A DNA stretch of 64,000 nt from Methylobacterium terricola (GCF_006151805.1 NZ_VDDA01000015.1:96433-160432), one strand, 5' to 3'. Positions 15,488-24,336 are shown, numbered from the stretch's first letter. A program made the numbers and translations. Notes: generated from the letters alone by a model not told the origin.

Positions 15488-16948
15488 GTGACCGCAGGCG
15501 TCGACAGGCATGAACTCCGGCAGATCATCGCCGGCCTCAGCGAGGGGGTGATCCTGGTCGAGCCCGACCAGACCATCGCCTACGCCAACGAGGCCGCGCT
15601 GGCGATGCACGGGGCCGAGAGCCTGGACGAGATCGGCGTGACGGTCGACGCCTACCGGGAGCGCTTCGCCCTGCGCTACCGCAACCACCGGGCGCCGGAG
15701 AACTACCCGATCGAGCGCGTCGTCGCCGGCGAGCGCTTCCACGACGTGGTGGTCGAGGTGACGCGGACCGACCGGCCGGATGTCGGCTTCGTGCATTCCC
15801 TGCGCAGCCTCGTCGCCACCGACCGGGAGGGCAGGCCGAGCTGCCTGGCGCTGATCCTTAAGGACGTCTCGGACCAGTTCGAGGCCGAGGACAGGTTCGA
15901 GCGCACCTTCAATGCCAACCCCGCTCCGGCGGTGATCACCCGGCTCTCCGACCTGCGCCACGTCAAGGTCAATGCCGGCTTCCTGGAGATGACCGGCTAC
16001 ACCCGCGACGCCGTGATCGGCCGCAGCGTCTACGAGGTCGACGTGCTGGCCAATGCCCGCAACCGCGATCTCGCGGTGTCGCGGCTCAACCAAGGCGGCA
16101 CGATTCCCCAGATGGAGGCGCGCCTGGAACTGCCCGACGGCGCGGGCCGTTTCGTCATCGTCGCCGGCCAGCCGATGGAGATGGGCGACGAACCCTGCAT
16201 GCTGTTCACCTTCGCCGACCTGGAACTGCGCCGGAAGGCCGAGACGGCCCTGCGCCAGAGCGAGGAGCGCTTCGCCAAGGCGTTCCGGCTCACGCCGGTC
16301 CCGACGATGCTGGCCCGTGGCGAGGATTTCCAGGTCACCAGCGTCAACGAGGCCTTCGGACGGGTCTTCGGCTTCGGCGAGGACCGGGTGGTCGGCCGCA
16401 CGCCGAGCGAGTTCGGGCTCTGGGTCTCGGACGAGCAGCGTCGGCGGTTCGAGGCGGCGCTGACGCGCACCGGCTACGCGCTCGGGCTGGAGGTGTGCCT
16501 GCGCCACGAGACCGGGACCGACCTCGACTGCCTGGTCTCGGCCGAGCGCGTGACGATCAACGACACGGAGTTCATGCTGGTGGTCCTGCAGGACATCACC
16601 GAGCGCAAGCACACCGAGCGCGAGCTGTTCGACGCGATCGAGACCGTGATGGCCGATACCTCGTGGTTCAGCCGCGGCCTGATCGAGAAGCTCGCCAACC
16701 TTCGCCGGCCGGGGCGCGAGGCCCCGGGCGGCGCGGTGCCCGACCTGACGTTGCGCGAGCGGCAGATCCTCAACCTGATCTGCTCGGGCCTCGACGACGA
16801 CGGCATCGCCCGCAAGCTCGGCCTGTCGCGCAACACCGTGCGCAACCACGGCGCCGCGCTCTATCGCAAGCTCGGCGTGCATCGCCGCACCGAGGTGATC
16901 CTGTGGGGCCGCGAGCACGGCTTCCCGCATCACGCCTCCGGTAGCTGA
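15488..16948 (+). CDS. Multi-PAS LuxR-type transcriptional regulator
   Basis: A 486-residue protein from the GTG at 15488 (GGAGG 10 bp upstream). It has three PAS domains at roughly residues 5-130, 135-250 and 260-380, the last ending in VVLQDITERKHTER. A C-terminal LuxR/GerE helix-turn-helix follows (LTLRERQILNLICSGLDDD, IARKLGLSRNTVRNH). There is no receiver or kinase domain, so PAS-bound ligand or redox state probably controls DNA binding directly. The third PAS is followed by a short helix linking to the DNA-binding domain. An EcfG promoter precedes it, making it a plausible second-tier regulator of the stress response. Targets are unknown; the CsbD cluster starts just downstream. Confidence 0.85.
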   Translation: MTAGVDRHELRQIIAGLSEGVILVEPDQTIAYANEAALAMHGAESLDEIGVTVDAYRERFALRYRNHRAPENYPIERVVAGERFHDVVVEVTRTDRPDVGFVHSLRSLVATDREGRPSCLALILKDVSDQFEAEDRFERTFNANPAPAVITRLSDLRHVKVNAGFLEMTGYTRDAVIGRSVYEVDVLANARNRDLAVSRLNQGGTIPQMEARLELPDGAGRFVIVAGQPMEMGDEPCMLFTFADLELRRKAETALRQSEERFAKAFRLTPVPTMLARGEDFQVTSVNEAFGRVFGFGEDRVVGRTPSEFGLWVSDEQRRRFEAALTRTGYALGLEVCLRHETGTDLDCLVSAERVTINDTEFMLVVLQDITERKHTERELFDAIETVMADTSWFSRGLIEKLANLRRPGREAPGGAVPDLTLRERQILNLICSGLDDDGIARKLGLSRNTVRNHGAALYRKLGVHRRTEVILWGREHGFPHHASGS

Positions 16949-17042
16949 TGCTCAGGATACCGGTACGGTTCTACCATTGAATGCGCGTGTCGGGCGCACA
17001 TCTTCGCCCCAGTCGGAGTTTCTCAGGTTTCACGGGGTGCTC

Positions 17043-17201
17043 ATGACCGAGCGCGCGCCAAAGACTTCCACCGAGCAGGTCAAGGACTCGGTGAAGGAGG
17101 CGATCGGCAAGCTCACCGGCGATGTCCGGGTCGAGGCCGAGGGCCGGCGTCAGAGGGACGAGGCGAAAGCCCCACGGGGGCCCGCGCCTCGCCCGGACTG
17201 A
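17043..17201 (+). CDS. Short CsbD-like protein
   Basis: A 52-residue protein: MTERAPKTSTEQVKDSVKEA, then IGKLTGDVRVEAEGRRQRDE. The KEAIGKLTGD...EAEG core is the CsbD signature, but the second half of the domain is replaced by a Pro/Arg-rich tail, so it may be truncated. It begins the stress-gene cluster that runs to 19.6 kb. No strong promoter motif was seen upstream. Confidence 0.65.
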   Translation: MTERAPKTSTEQVKDSVKEAIGKLTGDVRVEAEGRRQRDEAKAPRGPAPRPD

Positions 17202-17269
17202 CGCGACACGTCATCCGGCGCCCCGCACGGGGCGCCGCCCGATCCCCCTCTCATCCAAGGAGTATTTCC

Positions 17270-17671
17270 ATGGTCGATACCGATCGCATCACCGGCGCCG
17301 CCCGCGAGCTCGGCGGCAAGATCCAGGGCGCCGTCGGCGACCTGGCCGGCTCGCACCGCGACTCGGCCGAGGGCCGGTTCCGCGAGGCGCAGGGCGCGGC
17401 GGAGAACGTCTACGGCCAGGCCAAGGACACCGCCCGCCACGCCGCCGACCAGGCCCAGGACTATGCCGGCCGCGCCGCCGGCAGGGCCCAGGACCTGGCC
17501 GGCGAGGCCCAGGACTATGCCGAGGACGCCTACGAGCGCGGCAGCCAGGTTCTGCGCCGCGGCACCCGCCAGGTGAGCCATCAGGTCGCCGAGTACCCGC
17601 TCGCCTCGCTGGTGATCGCCGGCCTCGTCGGCTTCGGCATCGGCCTCCTGGTCAATACGAGCCGCGACTGA
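17270..17671 (+). CDS. CsbD-domain protein with C-terminal membrane anchor
   Basis: A 133-residue protein. The N-terminal CsbD-like region (ITGAARELGGKIQGAVGDLA, then EGRFREAQGAAENVYGQA) is followed by an alanine-rich amphipathic region with repeated AQDYA units (at about residues 62, 78 and 82) and a C-terminal hydrophobic helix (PLASLVIAGLVGFGIGLLV). It resembles the ElaB/DUF883-like tail-anchored stress proteins and the genes at 3643 and 19082, though it is more diverged. AAGGAG precedes the ATG. Function is unknown; the location suggests inner-membrane protection under stress. Confidence 0.8.
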   Translation: MVDTDRITGAARELGGKIQGAVGDLAGSHRDSAEGRFREAQGAAENVYGQAKDTARHAADQAQDYAGRAAGRAQDLAGEAQDYAEDAYERGSQVLRRGTRQVSHQVAEYPLASLVIAGLVGFGIGLLVNTSRD

Positions 17672-17824
17672 CCGCGCGGCCGACCCCGGCGCGGACCAGT
17701 CCCGCGCCCCGGCTCCGCGGCGGGAGAGCGCCCGGCGCCCGGGCCGCACCGGTCCCGACACACGGCACGGTCCCCACGGACGACCCTGCCAACGACCAGT
17801 TTGTAAACGACTCGGAGTAACGAC

Positions 17825-18739
17825 GTGACCCTCCAGACCCCCGTCTCCCCCCTCGCGGCCACGGCCCAGGCCGATACCCGCGCCGTCCTGCTGAACCAGG
17901 TCTCCTGGGGCGCCATCTTCGCCGGCGCCGTGACCGCCCTGGTGACGCAGGTGATCCTCAACCTCGTCGGCGTCGGCATCGGCCTGTCCTCGGTCGGCGT
18001 GAATGCCAGCGACAACCCGGCCGCCTCGACGGTCTCGATGGGCGCGGGCCTGTGGTTCGTGGTCTCGGGCATCGTCGCCTCGCTCGTCGGCGGCGCCATC
18101 GCGGGCCGGCTCTCCGGCAAGCCGCTGCCGGGCGCGGCCGCCCTGCACGGCCTGGTCTCCTGGGCGGTGACGACCCTGGTGGTGATCTACCTGATCACCT
18201 CGGCGGCGAGCGGCCTCGTCGGCGGCACGCTGAGCACGGTCTCGAGCGCGCTCGGCGGCGCCGGCAACCTCGTCGGCGGCACGGTGCAGACCGCCGCCCA
18301 GGCCGCGGCCCCGTCGCTGTCGAAGATCCAGAACCCGCTCGAGGGCATCGAGGACAAGGTGCGCCAGCAGGCCGCCGGCCAGGACCCGCAGGCCGCCCGC
18401 GACGCCGCGGTAGCCGCCGTGCGCGCCCTGCTGACCGGTGACCAGGCCCAGAAGGAGCAGGCCAAGACCCGCGCCGCCGACGCGCTGGCCAAGGCCCAGA
18501 ACATCTCGCCCGATCAGGCCAAGGCGCAGATCGACGACTACCAGAAGCAGTACGATCAGGCGGTCGCCACCGCCAAGCAGAAGGCCGAGGCCGCGACGGT
18601 CGCCGCCAAGTCGGCCGCGACCCAGGGCGCCTTCTACGCCGCGATCGCGCTGCTGCTCGGCGCCGCCGCCGCCTTCTTCGGCGGTCGCCTCGGCGCCCCG
18701 AAGCTGGTCGGCGCCGACTACACCACCCGCCGCGTCTGA
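17825..18739 (+). CDS. Membrane protein with a long coiled periplasmic or cytoplasmic loop
   Basis: A 304-residue protein from a GTG at 17825 (CGGAGTAA upstream). Three hydrophobic segments occur in the first 130 residues (GAIFAGAVTALVTQVILNLV; VVSGIVASLVGGAIAG; AVTTLVVIYLITSAASG). A roughly 120-residue Ala/Gln/Lys-rich helical region follows (QAARDAAVAAVRALLTGDQA, then KAQIDDYQKQYDQAVA), and a last membrane helix (FYAAIALLLGAAAAFFGG). Similar proteins in Methylobacterium are often labelled PhnA-like; I see nothing that supports phosphonate metabolism. It lies within the CsbD cluster and ends at a clear terminator. Confidence 0.75.
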   Translation: MTLQTPVSPLAATAQADTRAVLLNQVSWGAIFAGAVTALVTQVILNLVGVGIGLSSVGVNASDNPAASTVSMGAGLWFVVSGIVASLVGGAIAGRLSGKPLPGAAALHGLVSWAVTTLVVIYLITSAASGLVGGTLSTVSSALGGAGNLVGGTVQTAAQAAAPSLSKIQNPLEGIEDKVRQQAAGQDPQAARDAAVAAVRALLTGDQAQKEQAKTRAADALAKAQNISPDQAKAQIDDYQKQYDQAVATAKQKAEAATVAAKSAATQGAFYAAIALLLGAAAAFFGGRLGAPKLVGADYTTRRV

Positions 18740-18747
18740 CGTGAACC

Positions 18748-18773
18748 GGCTCCCGCCCGCCGCGGCGGGAGCC
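18748..18773 (+). terminator. Intrinsic terminator after the membrane protein gene
   Basis: GGCTCCCGCC-CGCCGC-GGCGGGAGCC is a perfect 10-bp stem with a 6-bp loop, followed by TCCTTCC, 9 bp after the stop codon. It separates the membrane-protein gene from the second CsbD module. Confidence 0.7.
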
Positions 18774-18813
18774 TCCTTCCCCCGCCCCCCCTTCGACCTG
18801 AGGAGAGCGTTCG

Positions 18814-19017
18814 ATGAGCAGCACCACCGACAAGCTCAAGGGCCTGGCCAACGAGGCCGTCGGCAACGTCAAGCAGGGCCTCGGCCAAGCGACCGGCAAC
18901 GACCGGCTCGTCGCCGAGGGCAAGGCCCAGGAATTGAAGGGCGAGGCCCAGCGTACCGTCGGCGAGGTCAAGGACGGCGTCAAGAACGCCGCCGACACCC
19001 TGACGGGCCGCCGCTGA
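18814..19017 (+). CDS. CsbD family stress protein (copy 2)
   Basis: A 67-residue protein, MSSTTDKLKGLANEAVGNVK and so on, the same length as and closely similar to the protein at 3293-3496; differences are mostly conservative (I/L, K/R, E/D) until the C-terminus (LTGRR against VKSKL). GAGGAGAG precedes the ATG. The partner membrane-anchored gene follows 64 bp later, reproducing the gene order at 3.3-4.0 kb. It follows the terminator at 18748-18773, and no GGAAC element was found in the short gap, so it may depend on read-through. Confidence 0.9.
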   Translation: MSSTTDKLKGLANEAVGNVKQGLGQATGNDRLVAEGKAQELKGEAQRTVGEVKDGVKNAADTLTGRR

Positions 19018-19081
19018 GGCTCGCGCCGCGGCGGCGGGATCGTCTCGCCGCCGCCCTTTTCCCGACATTCAGGAGGACAGC

Positions 19082-19498
19082 ATGAACCGGGACGAGTTCC
19101 GTGGCGCGTCGCGTCACCTGAAGGGCCGCGTCCAGAGCGCCCTCGGCAGCCTCGGCGGCGATCCCGTGCGGCAGGCGCGCGGCGCCGCCAACCAGGTCGC
19201 CGGCGGCGCGCAATACGCCTATGGCCGAGCCCGCGACCAGGCCGGGGATCTCATCGATGACGGGCGCCGCTTCGCCCACGCGTTGCGCGGGCGGGCCGAG
19301 GACGCCGCCGAAACCGCCCGGACGCGGGCCGACGCCCTGATCGGGGACGGGCGCGACACCGCCCGCGCGGTGCATCGCCGCGGCCAGGTCTACCGGCAGC
19401 GCGCCGTGCGTTACGCCGAGGGGCATCGCACCAACACCCTCGTCGGCCTGGCCGCCCTCGCCTTCGCGGCGGGCTGGCTCGTCCGCCGCTCGCGCTGA
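19082..19498 (+). CDS. CsbD-like protein with C-terminal membrane anchor (copy 2)
   Basis: A 138-residue protein starting MNRDEFRGASRHLKGRVQSA. It has a charged Arg/Ala/Asp-rich middle containing GGAQYAYGRARDQAGDLIDD and a C-terminal hydrophobic segment (NTLVGLAALAFAAGWLVRRS). It is the paralogue of the gene at 3643-4014: same start, the same GGAQYAYGR motif and the same type of anchor. AGGAGGA precedes the ATG. It is probably made with the CsbD protein encoded just upstream. Role unknown, presumably envelope protection under stress. Confidence 0.85.
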   Translation: MNRDEFRGASRHLKGRVQSALGSLGGDPVRQARGAANQVAGGAQYAYGRARDQAGDLIDDGRRFAHALRGRAEDAAETARTRADALIGDGRDTARAVHRRGQVYRQRAVRYAEGHRTNTLVGLAALAFAAGWLVRRSR

Positions 19499-19534
19499 CC
19501 CCGTCACCGCGCCGACCCGACAGGAAACAAGCCC

Positions 19535-19630
19535 ATGCTGCGCAAGATCTTCACCCTCTTCGTCCTGCCGAAGCTGATCGCCTACCTGAGCCGGCGCGGC
19601 TCACGGCCGCGGCCGGGCCGGACGTACTGA
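19535..19630 (+). CDS. 31-residue basic small protein
   Basis: A short frame, MLRKIFTLFVLPKLIAYLSR and then a basic tail ending GRTY, with AGGAAA 7 bp upstream of the ATG. The first 20 residues form one amphipathic or membrane-inserting helix flanked by positive charges. It directly follows the membrane-anchored CsbD gene by 36 bp and may be part of that operon. It has no recognisable domain; the good ribosome site and helix are the only support. Confidence 0.5.
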   Translation: MLRKIFTLFVLPKLIAYLSRRGSRPRPGRTY

Positions 19631-19659
19631 TTCCGGCTCGGGAGTTGGAGCGGCACAGG

Positions 19660-19752
19660 CCTCCCCCCTCCCCCCGCGGATGGGGAGAGGGCCCTGCCCC
19701 TGTTGAGGGGGGCGCGGCGAGCCCGCAGGGCGAGGGTGAGGGGTATTTTCGG
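19660..19752. repeat. GC-rich hairpin-forming intergenic repeat
   Basis: CTCCCCCCTCCCCCCGCGGA and its near-complement GGGGAGAGGG are followed by GAGGGGGGCGCGGCGAGCCC and GCGAGGGTGAGGGG. The same pyrimidine/purine hairpin motif occurs at 28685-28720 and in the fold-back element at 48735-48912. It lies between the CsbD cluster and the hydrolase and probably ends transcription of the cluster. Confidence 0.55.
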
Positions 19753-19950
19753 AGGGGACTCCTCCAGGCCCAGTCTCTTCGGCGACGACACGGTCGATCA
19801 GGTCGTCTCCCCGCGAGACGTCGGGCCTTCCCGACGTCGTCTCTCCCCGACGGATCCCGGGCAGGCCCGGGGAACAAGGGGATCCGGCCCCATCGCGACT
19901 GTTCGTCGGAGGATGCGAGAGGACGGGGGGACGGGCCGCGGCGGTCCTCC

Positions 19951-20988
19951 ATGACCATCACCGAACCATCCCACCATCCCCGCGGTTGTGCCGGTATGCC
20001 TGCACAGCCCCACTCCCCTCCCCCCTCGCCCACCCTCTCCCCCGCGGCCGGCGTCGCCCTGGCGGGCGCCGCCCTGCTCGGGGCCGGCGTGGTCGAGAAC
20101 GGCCGCCGGGCCCGCGCGGCGGAGCGGGCGACGCCGCCGGTCGGGCGCTTCGTCGAGGTCGGCGGCACCCGGCTGCATGTGCTCGAGCGCGGGCGCGGGC
20201 CGGCCCTCGTGCTGCTGCACGGCAACGGCAGCCTGATCCAGGACTGGCTGGTCAGCGGTCTCGTCGACCGGGCCGCCGAAACGCACCGGGTCGTCGTCGT
20301 CGACCGGCCGGGCTTCGGCTACAGCGAGCGGCCGCGCAGCCGGATCTGGACCCCGGCGATGCAGGCCGGGCTGATCCGCGGCGCCCTGCACAGCCTCGGG
20401 GTGGACGAGGCCGTGGTGCTCGGCCATTCCTGGGGGGCGCAGGTGGCGATCGCGCTCGCCGTGCAGGATCCGGCGCGGGTACGGGCGCTGATCCTCGAAT
20501 CCGGCTACTACTTCCCCTCGCCCCGCATCGACAGCCTGCTCTTCGCGCCGCAGAGCCTGCCGGGGCTCGGCGATATCCTCAGCCACACGGTCGCGCCGGT
20601 GACGAGCCGGCTGCTCTGGCCGCGCATCCTCGACCGCCTGTTCGGCCCGGCCCCGGTGCCGGCGCGCTTCGCCCGCGACTTCCCGGTCGAGATGGTGCTG
20701 CGTCCCTCGCAGCTCCGCAGCGCGGCGGCCGAATCCGTGCTGCTGGTGCCGGATGCCTTCGCGCTCCGGCCGCATTACGCGGCGCTTCGGATGCCGGTGA
20801 CGATCCTGTCCGGCACCGGCGACCGGCTCCTCTCCCACGCCGACCAGGCGGTGGCGCTCCACCACCACATCCCCGGCAGCCGCCTCGTCGCGGTCGCGGG
20901 GGCGGGCCACATGCTGCACCAGACCGCCCCCGACCGGGTGCTCGCCGCCCTGTCCACCGCTCCCTGCGAAAGACGGTCGCCGCTGTGA
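19951..20988 (+). CDS. Alpha/beta-hydrolase fold protein with N-terminal membrane segment
   Basis: A 345-residue protein; the ATG at 19996 is an alternative start. An Ala-rich hydrophobic stretch (AAGVALAGAALLGAGVVENG) could be a signal anchor. The hydrolase core shows the oxyanion strand VLLHGNGSLIQDW, the nucleophile elbow LGHSWGAQ (Ser), an acid in LSGTGDRLLSH (Asp) and the catalytic His in AGAGHMLHQ. The substrate is unknown; sequence alone does not separate esterase, epoxide hydrolase and lactonase. It is read in the same direction as the glycosyltransferase that follows. Confidence 0.82.
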   Translation: MTITEPSHHPRGCAGMPAQPHSPPPSPTLSPAAGVALAGAALLGAGVVENGRRARAAERATPPVGRFVEVGGTRLHVLERGRGPALVLLHGNGSLIQDWLVSGLVDRAAETHRVVVVDRPGFGYSERPRSRIWTPAMQAGLIRGALHSLGVDEAVVLGHSWGAQVAIALAVQDPARVRALILESGYYFPSPRIDSLLFAPQSLPGLGDILSHTVAPVTSRLLWPRILDRLFGPAPVPARFARDFPVEMVLRPSQLRSAAAESVLLVPDAFALRPHYAALRMPVTILSGTGDRLLSHADQAVALHHHIPGSRLVAVAGAGHMLHQTAPDRVLAALSTAPCERRSPL

Positions 20989-21078
20989 CGCCGCGGCAGT
21001 TCGCAGACGGCCCCGGTCTCGGTTAGGAGGAGGAAAGGTCGTCGGCCGAGCCGGCGGCTCCCTCCCATCAGTGCGGAC

Positions 21079-24000
21079 TTGAGCGACGTGACGATCCTGA
21101 AACGCGCGTGGCGCCTCGCGGAGACGGGGCGCCAGTGGTTCGTGCCTCCCCCGGGCCCGGTCGCCTGGGCGCGGGCCTACCATTGCGGCATCCTGGTCGC
21201 CCTCAACCCGGAGGCCGATCCGGACGAGGTCGGGCTCACCCTGGCCCAGGGCGGCGAGCGCGAGCGCGGCCTCGCCTTCGACCGCCGCTTCGTCGAGGCC
21301 GGCACCACCTACCTCCACGCCCCCCTCGATCCGGCCGTGTTCGGCACGCCCGCGGTGGTGCGGCTGACGGTGACCGAGCCGGGCCGGGCCGAGCAGCAGC
21401 GGATCGCGGTCGGACCGGGCCGTCATGCGATCCACCTCGATGGCGTCGTCGGCGGCGTGCTCGCGGGCTGGGTCTCGTCGCTGTCGTCCGAGCCGCTGCC
21501 GGCGGTCCACCTCGTCGTCGACGGCCTGGAGGGCGATCCGGTCAGGCCTGGGATCTACCGGCCGGAGCTGCGCTTCGGCGGCCGCGAGGGCGGGTGGAAC
21601 GGCTTTCGCCTGACCCTGCCGGCATGGGCCCTCGACGGGCAGCCCCACACGATCGGCGTGCGGGCCGGCGACACCGTCGAGACGGTCGGCGCCTACGCCC
21701 CGCGCCTGCGCGCCAGCCTCCACGTCGAGGCGCCGAGCCGCGTCACCGGCTGGGTGTTCGACGCCGCCGGACCCGACCGGCCGGCCACGATCCGGGCGGT
21801 CCGCAACGGCGAGGAGGTGGCGCAGGTCGAGACCCATCCGCGGGCCGACCTGCTGGAGGCGTTCGGCCGCCACTCGGCGGCGTTCGCCTTCCCGTCCGGG
21901 CTCCTCAAGCCCGGCACCGACCTGGCGGTCGGCCCGATCGGCGCCGGCGAGGTGATCGGCCACCTGCGCGGCACCATCGAGCTCGCCCGGGCGGAAGCCC
22001 GCGCGCTGCTGCTGCCCAACGACCCGTCGGCGTCGCTCGCCGAGCGCCGGGCCCTGCGCGACCGCCTCGTCGCGGCGGTCCGGCCGGGTGGCGGCGCCCG
22101 CCTCGTCGTCGCCGAGCCGGCGGCGCCCGAGCCGGTCCCGGAGAGCGGCCGCACGCCGCCCCCGGCCTGCGCGATCGTGCCGGTCTATAACGGGCTGTCC
22201 GACCTCAAGGCCTGCCTCGCCTCGCTGCTGCCGCAGCTCGCCCCCGGCCGGATACGGGCGCTGGTGATCGACGACGCCTCGCCCGACGGGGCCGTCACCC
22301 GCTACCTCGACGACCTCGCGGCCGAGGGGCATCCGGGTCTCACGGTCCTGCGCAACCGCGAGAATCTCGGCTTCATCGGCACGGTCAATGGCGGCCTCGC
22401 CCTGCTGGAGCCGGGCGAGGATTGCATCCTCGTCAATGCCGACACGGTGCTGTCGCCCCGCGCGCTCGACAAGCTCGCCCGCGCCTGCCACCGCCGCCCC
22501 GGCATCGCCAGCGCCACGCCGCTCTCGAACAACGCCACCATCCTGGGCTTCCCGGGCATGCCCGAGGCGCAGGGGCCGCTCCTCGGCCTTGCGCCGGCGG
22601 CGATCGACGCCGCCCTCGAGGCGGCCGCGCCCGCGCCGGTGACGCTGCCGACGGGAATCGGCTTCTGCCTCTACCTGAACCGGCAGGCCCTCGACGAGGT
22701 CGGGGCGCTCTCGCCCGAATGGGGCCGGGGCTATTGCGAGGAGGTCGATTGGTGCCTCAAGGCCCGCGACCTCGGCTGGATCCACGTCGCCGCCACCGAC
22801 ACGTATGTCGAGCACGAGGGCTCGGTGTCGTTCGGGAAGGCTGAGCGGCTGGCGATCCTGGAACGCAATCACGACCGGCTCGTCGCCCTCTACCCGGAAT
22901 ACCAGGACGAGGTCGACGCCTTCATCGCCGCCGATACGCTGCGGCCGCTGCGCAACGCCGTGCTCGGCGACCTGCTCGCCGGGCGCTTCCGGCGGCTGAC
23001 CCTGCATGTCGGCCACGGGCTCGGCGGCGGCGCGGCGCGCTACATCGATCAGGTCGCCGGCCTCGCCCGGGCGCAAGACCACGAGATCGGTGCCCTGGCG
23101 CCGGCGGCGCGGGGAGGCCTGACGCTCGCCCTCGACGCCGCCGCGGCGCGCCTGTCCCTGCGGCCGGAGGAGCTGTTCGGCCTCCTCGAGGCACTGGAGG
23201 CACGCGGCGTCGCCGTCGACCTCCACCTCGACGCCCGCTTCGGCTACGATTCGGGTACCCTCGACCGGCTGCTCTCCGGCCGCTGGCCCTACGCGGTCAC
23301 GCTCCACGACTACCAGTGGTACTGCCCGAAGGTGCACCTGGTCGACGGGCGCGACTTCTACTGCGAGGAGCCGCCGCCGGACGTCTGCCGCCATTGCACG
23401 GTGCGGGGCGTCACCCACGATTACGGCGACCAGAACGCCCTGATGGGGGGGGGCCTCGACGGCTGGCTTGCGACGAACGAGCGGATCCTGCGCGGCGCTC
23501 GGCATCTGGTCGCGCCCTCCCGCGACACCGCGGGGCGCTACGCCCGCCGTCTCGGCCTGACCGGCATCGCGGTGGTGCCGCATCCGGACGCAGCCCCGGG
23601 ACCGGCCGCCGCCCGGCCGCGCCGGCCGCGGACCGGCGCCGTCCGGGTGGCGCTCGTCGGCGGCATCGGCACCCACAAGGGCTTCGAGCTCGTCGTGGCC
23701 CTGGCCGAGCGCGCGGCCCGGGAGCGGCGGCCGATCGCCTTCACGGTGATCGGCGACGTCGCCGACCGGCGGCGGATCGAGGGCCTCGGCACCCTGGCGG
23801 TGACCGGCTCGTACCGCCCGGAGGAGCTGCCGCGCCTCCTCGCCGAAGCCGATCCGGACTACGTGTTCCTGGCGAGCGTCTGGCCCGAGACCTATTCCTA
23901 CGTCCTGTCGGAGGCCTGGGCCGCCGGCTACCCGGTCGTCGCCCTCGACACCGGCGCCCCGGCCGAGCGCATTCGCTCCGAGGGCGGCGGCCTCGTGCTC

Positions 24001-24165
24001 CCGTTCACACGGGACACCGGGCTCCTGCTCGATGGGCTCCTGGCCGCGCGCGGCCAGCTGGCCGATGTCGCGATCCCGGCCCTGCCGGCGACGGCGCCAA
24101 GCCTCGCCGCCTACGAGGCAGCGATCGCCTCGGGGGCCGGGGTGGAGGCGGCTTCGGCACCCTGA
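21079..24165 (+). CDS. Two-domain glycosyltransferase (GT2 plus GT4-like)
   Basis: A 1028-residue protein from a TTG at 21079; a GTG at 21088 is possible. Residues 1-340 are beta-rich with no named domain (repeated carbohydrate-binding-like strands such as GWVSSLSSEPLPAVHLVVDG). About 355-620 is a GT-A family 2 domain: CAIVPVYNG, VIDDASPDG, NRENLGFIG, the DXD-like VNADTVL and the acceptor-side base in YCEEVDWC. About 640-1010 is a GT-B domain with ALVGGIGTHKGFELV and the family-4 nucleotide-sugar motif PETYSYVLSEAWAAGYPVVA. It probably builds a cell-surface polysaccharide or glycan chain, adding two sugars. No other surface-polysaccharide genes are adjacent. Confidence 0.85.
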   Translation: MSDVTILKRAWRLAETGRQWFVPPPGPVAWARAYHCGILVALNPEADPDEVGLTLAQGGERERGLAFDRRFVEAGTTYLHAPLDPAVFGTPAVVRLTVTEPGRAEQQRIAVGPGRHAIHLDGVVGGVLAGWVSSLSSEPLPAVHLVVDGLEGDPVRPGIYRPELRFGGREGGWNGFRLTLPAWALDGQPHTIGVRAGDTVETVGAYAPRLRASLHVEAPSRVTGWVFDAAGPDRPATIRAVRNGEEVAQVETHPRADLLEAFGRHSAAFAFPSGLLKPGTDLAVGPIGAGEVIGHLRGTIELARAEARALLLPNDPSASLAERRALRDRLVAAVRPGGGARLVVAEPAAPEPVPESGRTPPPACAIVPVYNGLSDLKACLASLLPQLAPGRIRALVIDDASPDGAVTRYLDDLAAEGHPGLTVLRNRENLGFIGTVNGGLALLEPGEDCILVNADTVLSPRALDKLARACHRRPGIASATPLSNNATILGFPGMPEAQGPLLGLAPAAIDAALEAAAPAPVTLPTGIGFCLYLNRQALDEVGALSPEWGRGYCEEVDWCLKARDLGWIHVAATDTYVEHEGSVSFGKAERLAILERNHDRLVALYPEYQDEVDAFIAADTLRPLRNAVLGDLLAGRFRRLTLHVGHGLGGGAARYIDQVAGLARAQDHEIGALAPAARGGLTLALDAAAARLSLRPEELFGLLEALEARGVAVDLHLDARFGYDSGTLDRLLSGRWPYAVTLHDYQWYCPKVHLVDGRDFYCEEPPPDVCRHCTVRGVTHDYGDQNALMGGGLDGWLATNERILRGARHLVAPSRDTAGRYARRLGLTGIAVVPHPDAAPGPAAARPRRPRTGAVRVALVGGIGTHKGFELVVALAERAARERRPIAFTVIGDVADRRRIEGLGTLAVTGSYRPEELPRLLAEADPDYVFLASVWPETYSYVLSEAWAAGYPVVALDTGAPAERIRSEGGGLVLPFTRDTGLLLDGLLAARGQLADVAIPALPATAPSLAAYEAAIASGAGVEAASAP

Positions 24166-24336
24166 GGCCGCGGTGAGTGCCGGGGCGCCGCGCACCGGCA
24201 CTCACCGCCAGGCGGAAGGTGATGGCTCGGCGGCATCGGCGGCCGCGCGTCGTTCCGGGCTCCGCCGTGCGGCCCCGGAATGACGTGGCGGAGTTCGGCC
24301 GCGCCCGGCGGGCCGGAAGACCAGGGCGCGGGCGCC

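Noticed and set aside
19798..24201. 1467-codon open frame on the minus strand
   Set aside because: It spans the hydrolase and glycosyltransferase genes in antisense and has the Arg/Gly/Glu-rich composition of GC-rich shadow frames.
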